Shown here: positions 1-5,327 of the stretch, piece by piece | Numbering within the stretch: position 1 is the stretch's first letter | Layout: each line of letters starts with the position of its first letter | Source: Chloroflexota bacterium | GTDB lineage: Bacteria > Chloroflexota > Limnocylindria > Limnocylindrales > CSP1-4 | Length of the DNA: 9,817 bases | Assembly: GCA_016875645.1 (NCBI GenBank) | Contig: VGPE01000092.1 | Location: 1-9,817 of the forward strand | Reading direction: 5' to 3' | Notes under the pieces: generated by a model | The model's database searches: none | Seen by the model: only the letters and a program-made list of their open reading frames with translations | What the model was told of the DNA's origin: nothing | Program-made: the position numbers and the translations under genes

Positions 1-74
1 GAAACCGGGACCCGACCATCCGTGGCGCCGCGGCTAACCTGAGCCCAACGGTGACAAAGTCACTGGCCGACTAA
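1..74 (+). CDS. Possible 3' tail of an upstream gene (cut by window edge)
   Basis: The frame beginning at base 3 stays open for 23 codons and ends at TAA 72-74. It reads NRDPTIRGAANLSPTVTKSL followed by AD. Its third positions are mostly G or C, as in the real genes here, so it may be the C-terminus of the preceding gene. I do not recognise the protein. prfB is a common neighbour upstream of ftsE, but this tail does not look like the end of release factor 2. The other two forward frames stop earlier, at 35-37 and 40-42. The piece is too short to be sure it is coding. Confidence 0.2.
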   Translation, partial: NRDPTIRGAAANLSPTVTKSLAD

Positions 75-99
75 CGGGACAGAGTCACTGGTCGCCGAC
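47..99. repeat. Two-unit imperfect tandem repeat with palindromic core, upstream of ftsE
   Basis: Unit 1 is at 47-72 and unit 2 at 73-99. Both start with AACGG, share AGTCACTGG (58-66 and 83-91) and end in CCGAC. They differ by one deleted base, one or two substitutions and a short insertion. Unit 1 contains a perfect inverted repeat, GTGAC-AAA-GTCAC (51-63); unit 2 keeps it in degraded form (GGAC..GTCAC). The pair ends about 20 bp before a likely promoter, which is where an operator could sit. It could equally be a chance local duplication. Confidence 0.5.
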
Positions 100-117
100 A
101 GCGCCAGGGCCCCGCGG

Positions 118-147
118 TTGTCGGCCCGGCTCCTCCGGTGATACGCT
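118..147 (+). promoter_or_regulatory. Predicted promoter for ftsEX
   Basis: A -35-like TTGTCG (118-123) is followed after 18 bp by TACGCT (142-147). The -10 is preceded by TG and one base, giving the extended form TGATACGCT (139-147). Transcription would start near 154, leaving a leader of about 75 nt before the GTG at 230. Only hexamer match and spacing support this. Confidence 0.4.
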
Positions 148-229
148 CACTACCCGACGTGGCTCCCCCTGCCGTGCCCGCGGACGGAGTCGACCCCGTC
201 ATCGGTGCCCGTTGCGGTGCCGGTGACCA

Positions 230-1075
230 GTGGAGCTCGCCGTGACCGTCGCGCCGCAACGGCCGCCATCGATCGTGGGCAACGGCCCGGCGGTCCATGC
301 GCCCCGTCAGGCCCCGCCCCCGCATCCGGCGAGATCCGTTTGGGCCCGCATCCTCGGTCGCCCGACGGGCTCGACCGGCGACCGGCCCCTGGTGGTCATG
401 CGCCACGTCAGCAAGGTCTACCCCAATGGCAAGGTGGCACTCCGCGAGGTGGATCTCGGCATCCCCGAGGGCGACTTCGTCTTCCTGGTCGGCCCGTCCG
501 GCGCCGGGAAATCCACGCTGATCAAGCTGCTGATCCGGGACGAGATCGCGACGTCCGGGGATGTCATCCTCGACGGGCAGAACCTGGCGCGGATCAAGCG
601 ACGGGCCGTGCCCAAGGTCCGCCGCCGGATCGGGATTGTGTTCCAGGATTACAAGCTGCTGCCCCAGAGGACGGTCTGGGAGAACGTGGCCTTCGCGCTC
701 GAGGTCACCGCCACCCCGAGCAGGCTCATCCGGCCCGCCGTCGACCGCGTCCTTGCGGTCGTCGGCCTGACGGGCCAGGCCCGGCAGCTGCCCGCGACGC
801 TCTCGGGCGGCGAGCAGCAGCGGACCGCGATCGCTCGAGCGCTCGTGCACGACCCGCGGCTCATCATTGCCGACGAGCCGACCGGCAACCTCGACCCGCT
901 CATCAGCTGGGAGATCCTGCAGCTGCTCCTGCGGATCAACGAGTTGGGCGTCACGGTCCTCATGGCGACCCACAACGCAGACGTCGTGACGGCTCTGCGG
1001 CGGCGCGTCGTGGCCCTCGAGGAGGGCCGGATCGCCCGCGACCAGGTCGGCGGGGCCTACCACCGTGAGGACTAG
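230..1075 (+). CDS. ftsE: Cell division ATP-binding protein FtsE
   Basis: This is the cytoplasmic ATPase of the FtsEX complex, which uses ATP to switch on septal peptidoglycan hydrolases through FtsX. All ABC motifs are present (numbered from GTG 230): Walker A GPSGAGKST 88-96, Q-loop Q139 in VFQDYKLLP, signature LSGGEQQR 191-198, Walker B LIIADEP 211-217 and H-loop H248. The FtsE-typical YPNG is at 64-67. The protein has 281 residues against about 225 usual, because a Pro/Arg-rich segment of about 50 residues precedes the first strand. Starting at ATG 398 (M57) would restore family length but would cut the first beta strand (LVVMRHVSKVY). GTG 230, 242 or 275 is therefore preferred, although none has a strong SD. 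Codon use in the extension is coding-like. ftsX follows after 52 bp, so the two probably form one operon. Confidence 0.93.
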   Translation: MELAVTVAPQRPPSIVGNGPAVHAPRQAPPPHPARSVWARILGRPTGSTGDRPLVVMRHVSKVYPNGKVALREVDLGIPEGDFVFLVGPSGAGKSTLIKLLIRDEIATSGDVILDGQNLARIKRRAVPKVRRRIGIVFQDYKLLPQRTVWENVAFALEVTATPSRLIRPAVDRVLAVVGLTGQARQLPATLSGGEQQRTAIARALVHDPRLIIADEPTGNLDPLISWEILQLLLRINELGVTVLMATHNADVVTALRRRVVALEEGRIARDQVGGAYHRED

Positions 1076-1127
1076 GTGACCGACCCGCTCGCGGGACGAC
1101 GCGGCACGTGACCGAGGTCGCACCGCC

Positions 1128-2015
1128 GTGATCGGATTCATCGCCTTCAGCGTCCGCCGCGCCTGGCAGGGCTTCTGGCGCAACGCAGTCATGAGCTTCG
1201 CCGCCACCGCGACGATGATCCTGATGCTGCTGCTGCTCTCGGGTTTCTGGGTGCTGCAGTCCGGCCTGAACGCCACGCTCCAGTTCGTGGAGCAGAAAGT
1301 GGAGGTCGTCGCCGACGTCCGCGGCTCTGCGTCACTTGACCAGGTGAACGCCCTCGCGGCAGAAGTCCGGGCGCTGCCGGAGGTCGCCTCGGTGGAGTTC
1401 GTGGACCCCGAAGCGGCCCTCGCGCGATTCCGCGCCCGTCTCGCGGAGCAGGGGCGAGAGGACATCACGCAATACCTCGACCGCAACCCGCTCCAGGGCA
1501 GCCTGGAAGTCAAGCTGCGCGATGCCGCGGTCTTCGGCACCGTCGTGGACGTCCTCCGGAACCGGACCGACGTGGTCAGCGGGGTCAAGGAGATCCAGAA
1601 GCTCGTCGACGACGTGCTCGCCATCACAGGGGTCCTTCGCACGGCCGGCGTCATCGTGATCCTGCTGGTGGGGCTGACGGTGCTGTTCATCATCGTCAAC
1701 ACGATCCGCCTGGCAGTCGTGGCCCGCGCCGAGGAGATCGAGATCATGCGCCTTGTCGGGGCCTCGGACGGGTTCATTCGCTGGCCGTTCGTGTTCGAGG
1801 GCGCGCTCGTCGGGCTGATCGGAGCGGGCGTCACCCTCGGGCTGCTGGCGTTGGTCGCCCCGTCGCTGGGGCGGCTCATGTTCGACGTGTTCACCGTGCT
1901 GCCGCTCGAGTTCGGGACGCTCGCCCGCGATCTCGCGATCCTCGTGCTCGGAGCCGGTCTCGGGCTCGGGGTGTTCGGCTCTTGGGTGTCGGTGCGGAGC
2001 TACCTCATCCGCTGA
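1128..2015 (+). CDS. ftsX: Cell division protein FtsX (permease-like)
   Basis: This is the membrane partner of FtsE. It passes the ATPase signal to an extracellular loop that contacts peptidoglycan hydrolases or their activators. The 295 residues match the family. TM1 is about 21-45, followed by an extracellular domain (about 46-168) holding the PEVASVEFVDPEAAL segment typical of FtsX. TM2 is about 170-193, TM3 about 219-244 and TM4 about 264-288. The conserved cytoplasmic loop after TM2, with NTIRLAVVARAEEIEIMRLV (191-210) followed by GAS and FEG, is diagnostic. The start is GTG 1128, with GAGG at 1114-1117 as ribosome binding site. No earlier in-frame start is usable. A stop-limited mini frame (GTG 1108 to TGA 1129-1131) overlaps the start and is probably meaningless. 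Confidence 0.95.
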   Translation: MIGFIAFSVRRAWQGFWRNAVMSFAATATMILMLLLLSGFWVLQSGLNATLQFVEQKVEVVADVRGSASLDQVNALAAEVRALPEVASVEFVDPEAALARFRARLAEQGREDITQYLDRNPLQGSLEVKLRDAAVFGTVVDVLRNRTDVVSGVKEIQKLVDDVLAITGVLRTAGVIVILLVGLTVLFIIVNTIRLAVVARAEEIEIMRLVGASDGFIRWPFVFEGALVGLIGAGVTLGLLALVAPSLGRLMFDVFTVLPLEFGTLARDLAILVLGAGLGLGVFGSWVSVRSYLIR

Positions 2016-2069
2016 CGGGCCGCGGGCCCGGTCGGGTGTAGGCTTACCGCCCGCTTCCTGACACCCGAC
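2016..2069. promoter_or_regulatory. Two inverted repeats between ftsX and the S41 protease gene
   Basis: Directly after the ftsX stop is a perfect hairpin, CGGGCC-GCG-GGCCCG (2016-2030). It is followed by a 9-bp inverted repeat, GTCGGGTGT (2031-2039) and ACACCCGAC (2061-2069), with a 21-nt loop. The first could be a weak terminator, but it lacks a T-run. The second encloses a -10-like TAGGCT (2039-2044) with no matching -35. It ends just before the SD at 2077-2082, so it could be an operator or an mRNA leader structure. The repeats are plain in the sequence; their roles are inferred. Confidence 0.35.
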
Positions 2070-2086
2070 AACTCACAGAGGGTTCG

Positions 2087-3490
2087 TTGCTCCCGAGTCA
2101 GCCGCACGACCAGCCACCCGACGTATCAGCGCAATCCCCGAGTTCGGTCGAGCCGGTGCCAACGGCCGAGTGGCAGCCGGCGGAACCCACCGCACCGGCC
2201 CCGCGCCAGATGTGGGCCCCGTGGCCGCCCCAGCGCCAGCGGGGCATCACCACGCTCCAGGTCTCCATCGCCGTCGTCGGCCTCCTCGCTGGCGCGGCAC
2301 TGTTCCTGTCCGGCTTCTCGCTTGGGCGCCAGACCGCCACAACCCCCGGCACGCCGATCAGCGAAGAGCAGGCGTTCGTGCCGTTCTGGGACGCCTATCG
2401 CGCCGTCACCGAGCACTACGCCGGTGGCGATGTCGATCGCAAGACGATCATCGAGGGCGCGATCCGGGGGATGATCGAGGCTCTCGGCGACCCGTACTCG
2501 TCCTATCTCAGCTCCGAGGAGTACCGCCGTAGCCTGCAGGGCATCTCGGGCCAGTTCGAGGGCGTCGGGGCCGAGATGGGCGCCCGTGAGGTTGGCACCG
2601 GAGCCGGTGAGTGCAGCCCCCTGGGGGAGACCTGCCAGCTGGTCATCGTCAAGCCCATCGAGGATTCGCCTGCGCAGCGCGCGGGGATCCTCGCCGGAGA
2701 CATCGTCACGGGCATCGACGGGCGTCCGGTCACCGGGCTGACCATCGAAGAGGCGGTCAGCAGGGTCCGCGGCCCGAAAGGAACGACCGTGGTCCTGACG
2801 ATCGTGCGCGGCGGGGCGCCACCGATCGACATCTCCATCACGCGCGACGTCATCCTCGAGCGGGAGGTCATCACGAGGACCCTTGCCGGCGGAACCGTCG
2901 CCTATATCCGGCTGACGGGGTTCTCCGAGAACGGCGCCGGCGATGTCCGCCGCGCGCTCGAAGCCGACATCGCAGCCGGCCGGCGGAAGGTGATCCTGGA
3001 CCTGCGCGGCAATGCCGGCGGCTTCGTGTCGGCTGCGCGCACGGTGGCCAGCCAGTTCATCGCCGAGGGGCCGATCTTCTGGCAGGAGGACGCCCGCGAG
3101 ACGCAGATCGCAACGAACGCCGAACCGGGCGGGGTGGCTGTCGACCCCGCCATCAAGGTGGTCGTCCTGATCGATCGCGGATCGGCATCCGCGGCCGAGA
3201 TCGTTGCCGGCGCCCTCCAGGACACTGGGCGAGCCACGCTCGTCGGGGACACTTCGTTCGGCAAGGGCACCGTGCAGGAGTGGCAGCCGCTGCCCGACGA
3301 CACGGGCGGCTTCCGCCTCACGGTTGCGAAGTGGCTCACACCGAACCGGCGCTGGATCCATGAGACGGGGCTGACCCCGGACGTCCGGGTCGACCCGTCG
3401 GAACCGGCGGCGGCGGGCGAGGATCCGGTGATCACCAGGGCGCTGGATGTTCTGGGTGCCACGGCCCTCGTGGGGCGACGAGCGGCCTGA
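2087..3490 (+). CDS. ctpA: S41 family carboxy-terminal processing protease (CtpA-like)
   Basis: This is a membrane-anchored serine protease that acts outside the cytoplasm and trims or degrades envelope proteins at exposed C-termini. Order: a Pro-rich cytoplasmic tail (1-53), one TM helix (about 55-79), the S41 N-terminal helical region (about 92-150), a PDZ domain (about 155-255) with its GVGAEM and PAQRAGILAGDIV segments, then the protease core with LDLRGNAGG (305-313). The catalytic dyad is Ser368 in GSASAAE and Lys393 in FGKGTVQ. The 25-residue spacing and Gln397 agree with Prc and CtpA. The TTG start has AGAGGG (2077-2082) just upstream. ATG 2210 would also keep the TM helix but has no SD. 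An insertion inside the PDZ carries Cys176 and Cys183, which could form a disulfide outside the cell. It follows ftsX by 71 bp, as in actinobacterial ftsEX clusters. Confidence 0.93.
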   Translation: MLPSQPHDQPPDVSAQSPSSVEPVPTAEWQPAEPTAPAPRQMWAPWPPQRQRGITTLQVSIAVVGLLAGAALFLSGFSLGRQTATTPGTPISEEQAFVPFWDAYRAVTEHYAGGDVDRKTIIEGAIRGMIEALGDPYSSYLSSEEYRRSLQGISGQFEGVGAEMGAREVGTGAGECSPLGETCQLVIVKPIEDSPAQRAGILAGDIVTGIDGRPVTGLTIEEAVSRVRGPKGTTVVLTIVRGGAPPIDISITRDVILEREVITRTLAGGTVAYIRLTGFSENGAGDVRRALEADIAAGRRKVILDLRGNAGGFVSAARTVASQFIAEGPIFWQEDARETQIATNAEPGGVAVDPAIKVVVLIDRGSASAAEIVAGALQDTGRATLVGDTSFGKGTVQEWQPLPDDTGGFRLTVAKWLTPNRRWIHETGLTPDVRVDPSEPAAAGEDPVITRALDVLGATALVGRRAA

Positions 3491-3498
3491 TGGATCGC

Positions 3499-3527
3499 TT
3501 GCACGTCGCATCGTTCTCCGGTACGGT
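3499..3527 (+). promoter_or_regulatory. Predicted promoter for the small structured unit before smpB
   Basis: TTGCAC (3499-3504) and TACGGT (3522-3527) are separated by exactly 17 bp and lie just after the protease stop codon. Transcription would start near 3534, a few bases before the SD sequence at 3541-3549. The -35 matches TTGACA only in TTG, while the -10 has the key T, A and final T. Confidence 0.4.
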
Positions 3528-3542
3528 TTCCGCGAACGAAAG

Positions 3543-3584
3543 GAGGTGATGTGCAGTGTCAGAACACCAGCGCATCGCCACCTC
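3543..3584 (+). promoter_or_regulatory. RNA hairpin that would sequester a near-perfect SD and a GTG start
   Basis: GAGGTG (3543-3548) pairs with CACCTC (3579-3584). ATGTGC (3549-3554) pairs with GCGCAT (3570-3575) with one G-U. GTGT (3556-3559) pairs with ACAC (3564-3567) around the loop CAGA. Only a 3-nt bulge (3576-3578) and a small internal loop break the helix, giving about 16 bp. The 5' arm holds the SD AAAGGAGGTGA, complementary to the 16S rRNA 3' end, and GTG 3556-3558 lies in the apical stem. The fold suggests translational control (a thermometer, riboregulator or protein-binding leader) or simply a structured small RNA. Pairing was worked out by eye; no energy was calculated. Confidence 0.5.
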
Positions 3585-3603
3585 GCAGGAGATGACCGTC
3601 TAG
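3556..3603 (+). CDS. Candidate 15-residue peptide or leader ORF
   Basis: GTG 3556 opens a 15-codon frame, MSEHQRIATSQEMTV, ending at TAG 3601-3603. Its SD, AAAGGAGGTGA, is among the strongest possible and lies 9 nt from the start, better than for any other gene in the window. A promoter-like pair stands just upstream and a 13-bp stem-loop 34 nt after the stop, so this looks like a complete miniature transcription unit. I do not recognise the peptide. It has no membrane segment or signal peptide and no run of regulatory codons. It could be a leader peptide for smpB, a free small protein, or a chance ORF in a structured RNA. ATG 3549 in another frame is only 2 nt from the SD and is unlikely to be used. 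Confidence 0.4.
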   Translation: MSEHQRIATSQEMTV

Positions 3604-3637
3604 TCGGTTCGCTCCCGCGGGTGGTGAAGCCGCAATG

Positions 3638-3667
3638 CGGACGCCGGCCCTCTCGGGCCGGCGTCCG
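3638..3667 (+). terminator. 13-bp perfect GC-rich stem-loop, terminator-like
   Basis: CGGACGCCGGCCC (3638-3650) pairs perfectly with GGGCCGGCGTCCG (3655-3667) around the tetraloop TCTC. It is very stable and lies between the 15-codon ORF and smpB. No T-run follows, so it may be a T-less terminator, an attenuator or a structural RNA element. Its position fits ending the small upstream unit. Confidence 0.5.
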
Positions 3668-3673
3668 TGCGTC

Positions 3674-3692
3674 CGGAGCGTCATGCGCTCCG
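3674..3692 (+). other. Secondary 7-bp hairpin upstream of smpB
   Basis: CGGAGCG (3674-3680) pairs with CGCTCCG (3686-3692) around TCATG. It follows the 13-bp stem-loop by 6 nt and ends 43 nt before the smpB ATG. The two hairpins in tandem could form one structured leader. Confidence 0.35.
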
Positions 3693-3735
3693 TCGCGCGC
3701 ACCTTCGAATCCAGCACCCGCCAGGAGTCCTCGCC

Positions 3736-4203
3736 ATGAGCGAGACCATCGCCGTCAACCGGCGAGCACGACATGACTATTCCATCGACGAGACGCTCGA
3801 GGCCGGCATCGTCCTGACCGGCACGGAGATCAAATCCGTCCGCGCCCACAAGGTGAACCTCGGCGACGCGTACGCGCGCGTTGAACACGGCGAGGCCTGG
3901 CTGATCGGCGCCCACATCGCGCCCTATGAGCAGGCCAGCAGTCAGCGCGGCAACCACGAGCCCAAGCGCACGCGCAAGCTGCTCCTCCACCGTTCCGAGA
4001 TCGACGAGCTGGTCGGTCGGGCACGCCAGAAGGGCCAGACGATCGTGCCGCTGCGGCTCTATATCAACGACCGGGGTCGCGCGAAGATCGAGTTGGGCCT
4101 CGCCCGCGGCAAGCAGTTGCACGATCGCCGGCGGGACATCGCCGAGCGCGACGCGAAGCGAGACATGGACCGCGAGCTCGCCGGCGTCCGCCGCGGACGC
4201 TAG
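3736..4203 (+). CDS. smpB: SsrA-binding protein SmpB
   Basis: SmpB binds the tRNA-like domain of tmRNA and brings it to stalled ribosomes for trans-translation. Its C-terminal tail reads the empty mRNA channel. Family motifs: NRRARHDYSI (8-17), GIVLTGTEIKSVRAHKVNLG (24-43), IAPYE (61-65), NHEPKRTRKLLLH (73-85) and the diagnostic GLARGKQLHDRR (121-132), followed by a basic, helix-forming tail (133-155). At 155 residues it has normal length. ATG 3736 is chosen because AGGAG (3723-3727) lies 8 nt upstream and alignment starts here. The in-frame GTG at 3667 would add residues unlike the family and lies at the end of the 13-bp stem-loop. Its partner RNA ssrA starts 98 bp downstream. Confidence 0.96.
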   Translation: MSETIAVNRRARHDYSIDETLEAGIVLTGTEIKSVRAHKVNLGDAYARVEHGEAWLIGAHIAPYEQASSQRGNHEPKRTRKLLLHRSEIDELVGRARQKGQTIVPLRLYINDRGRAKIELGLARGKQLHDRRRDIAERDAKRDMDRELAGVRRGR

Positions 4204-4245
4204 GAGCGGCGGTTGCTGGACGGCCATTGCCGAAGGCGGCGGGAC

Positions 4246-4274
4246 TTGCCATCGAGCGCCCGTTCGCATATGAT
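4246..4274 (+). promoter_or_regulatory. ssrA promoter
   Basis: TTGCCA (4246-4251) and TATGAT (4269-4274) each match the sigma-70-type consensus at five of six positions and are 17 bp apart. This is the best promoter in the window. Transcription would begin near 4281, leaving about 20 nt of 5' leader to be removed by RNase P before the mature end at 4302. Confidence 0.75.
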
Positions 4275-4301
4275 CTTCCGACCGACAGTGATGTCGACCC
4301 T

Positions 4302-4675
4302 GGGGATGCGTGGTATCGACAGGGTCTGGCTGTCAGGGAACGCGAGCCGAGGTGCCGTCTGGCCTCGTAAAAAGGCGGCAAAACGAAGTAACTGGCAACC
4401 GCCAGCCTGCTCTCGCCCTCGCTGCGTAAGCAGCTAGTGTGAGCGTGGAAGCAGCCTCATCCTCCCGGGCTGTGGAAGCGTCATTCAGGGAGGATGCATC
4501 TTCGGCAAGCGCAACGTAGCCGGAGATCAAGCCCGATCTAGGGGAACGTCGCTGGACCGGCCGGGATCCTGCCGATGGGAGCCCGACCGGTTGACGACAG
4601 AGCATCGGACACGCTCGTAGTGGTCCCTGGCGAAGGGCTCTGGACGGGGAGTTCGACTCTCCCCCATCTCCACCA
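4302..4675 (+). ncRNA. ssrA: Transfer-messenger RNA (tmRNA, ssrA)
   Basis: tmRNA rescues stalled ribosomes and adds a degradation tag to the unfinished protein. The acceptor stem pairs GGGGATG (4302-4308) with CATCTCC (4665-4671, one G-U), followed by A and an encoded CCA (4673-4675). The T arm is GGGGAG (4646-4651), loop TTCGACT (4652-4658), CTCCCC (4659-4664). The D-region has the tmRNA-typical GGTATCGACAGGG. Pseudoknot 1 is recognisable: CGAGG (4348-4352) with CCTCG (4363-4367), and GCCGTC (4354-4359) with GGCGGC (4374-4379), around the hallmark CTCGTAAAAA. The tag frame is 4394-4429. At 374 nt in one piece it has the usual length and is not permuted. It sits directly downstream of smpB and has its own promoter and terminator. 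Confidence 0.96.
4394..4429 (+). other. tmRNA tag-peptide reading frame
   Basis: The resume codon is taken as GGC 4394, right after GTAACT, the position and context seen in other tmRNAs such as Thermus (..ATAACT then GCC). The frame reads GNRQPALALAA and stops at TAA 4427-4429. With the alanine carried by tmRNA the full tag would be A-GNRQPALALAA. The hydrophobic ALAA end is the usual protease signal for ClpXP and similar enzymes. The only other frame reaching a nearby stop lacks this ending. Confidence 0.85.
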
Positions 4676-4691
4676 ATTCCACCCATTGACC

Positions 4692-4730
4692 GCGCCGGCC
4701 CGATCGCCCGGGTCGGCGCTTCTGTGTCTG
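4692..4730 (+). terminator. Intrinsic terminator of ssrA
   Basis: GCGCCG (4692-4697) plus GCCCG (4698-4702) pairs with CGGGT (4709-4713) plus CGGCGC (4714-4719), with one G-U and the 6-nt loop ATCGCC. The T-rich tail TTCTGTGTCT (4720-4729) follows. It begins 17 nt after the encoded CCA. Confidence 0.75.
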
Positions 4731-4821
4731 AACTGCCCGGTCCCAACAGGCCGGTCGGTTCTTGCAGGGCTGGCGCAGCCTCGATGACAGTGGGCGCGTC
4801 TTCCGTGACCCGGGGTACGCG

Positions 4822-5250
4822 ATGTTGCGGCTCTTCGTATGGCTCGCCGGCCTGATGCTCGCCGCCGGGTGCGCCTCGAACGGTGCGCCGTCGGCTCGCG
4901 TGGACCCGTCCGCCGGCGCGAGGGCTCCGGCGGCACTCGCCGCGACGGTCTCCGTTGCGGAAGCGGCCGCACTGCGCGACGACGGCGCCTTCATGCTCGA
5001 CGTTCGCGAACCCGACGAATGGGCCGCTGGTCACATCCCGGGCGCGACGCTGATTCCGCTCGGGCAGCGCACGGCCCGCATGGGTGAGCTTCCGCGCGAC
5101 CAGCCGCTCGTTGTGGTCTGCCGCTCCGGAAGACGCAGCGCGGAGGGTCGCGACATCCTCCTGCGAGCAGGATTCCCAGCCGTGACCTCGCTTGATGGCG
5201 GGATGATCGACTGGACTGCGGCCGGACTGCCCATCGAGACGGGCAGCTGA
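4822..5250 (+). CDS. Rhodanese-like domain lipoprotein
   Basis: This is a small exported single-domain rhodanese, a family that moves sulfane sulfur through an active-site cysteine. From ATG 4822 it has 142 residues. A short signal peptide ends in the lipobox-like LAAGC with Cys17 as lipidation site. A low-complexity Ala/Ser/Pro linker (about 18-40) precedes the rhodanese fold (about 43-138). Hallmarks are LDVREPDEWAAGHIPGA (59-75), the catalytic loop CRSGRRS with Cys100, and SLDGGMIDW (123-131). An upstream in-frame TTG (4762) would bury the signal peptide, so it is rejected. The SD is weak (GGGG at 4813-4816). The gene stands alone after the ssrA terminator and before a hairpin, so it is probably its own unit. 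The substrate is unknown. Confidence 0.88.
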   Translation: MLRLFVWLAGLMLAAGCASNGAPSARVDPSAGARAPAALAATVSVAEAAALRDDGAFMLDVREPDEWAAGHIPGATLIPLGQRTARMGELPRDQPLVVVCRSGRRSAEGRDILLRAGFPAVTSLDGGMIDWTAAGLPIETGS

Positions 5251-5261
5251 GGGCCAACCCC

Positions 5262-5282
5262 GCGGGCGCCACCGGCGCCCGC
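5262..5282 (+). terminator. GC-rich hairpin after the rhodanese gene
   Basis: GCGGGCGCC (5262-5270) pairs perfectly with GGCGCCCGC (5274-5282) around ACC, 11 nt after the stop codon. There is no T-run. The place fits a terminator of the rhodanese transcript. Confidence 0.5.
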
Positions 5283-5302
5283 CGGACGGCGGACGCGACC
5301 GG

Positions 5303-5327
5303 GCATGGGAGAATCGCGCTCCCATGC
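5303..5327. promoter_or_regulatory. 25-bp palindrome covering the antiporter start codon
   Basis: GCATGGGAG (5303-5311) and CTCCCATGC (5319-5327) are perfect inverted repeats around AATCGCG. The left arm holds the only SD-like stretch (GGGAG) and the right arm holds ATG 5324-5326. In mRNA both would be hidden in one hairpin. In DNA the symmetry is typical of a dimeric repressor operator. A -10-like GAGAAT (5309-5314), lacking the first T, lies inside and would put the transcript start close to the ATG. Confidence 0.5.

Noticed and set aside
205..1068. A 287-codon + strand frame overlapping ftsE
   Set aside because: It is an Arg/Pro/Gly-rich out-of-frame reading of ftsE. All ABC motifs lie in the other frame.
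71..1894. A 607-codon open frame on the - strand opposite ftsE and ftsX
   Set aside because: It is an antisense shadow of GC-rich genes. It is low-complexity (Ser/Thr/Arg then Arg/Asp/Gly), lacks domain motifs, and spans two well-identified genes.
2126..3511. A 461-codon - strand frame opposite the S41 protease
   Set aside because: It is an antisense shadow with Arg/Asp-rich composition and no recognisable motif.
3667..3735. N-terminally extended SmpB from GTG 3667
   Set aside because: The extra residues do not fit SmpB, whereas ATG 3736 has AGGAG at 8 nt and matches the family start.
3447..3776. A 109-codon + strand frame from the end of ctpA into smpB
   Set aside because: It overlaps both genes out of frame, crosses the 13-bp hairpin, and its internal ATG 3549 is only 2 nt from the SD.
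4641..4675. A separate tRNA gene with a T arm and CCA end
   Set aside because: The T arm and acceptor strand pair with 4302-4308 across the tag region, so they are the 3' part of tmRNA.
4762..4821. Extended rhodanese protein from TTG 4762
   Set aside because: It would place 20 polar residues before a lipoprotein signal peptide that starts well at ATG 4822.
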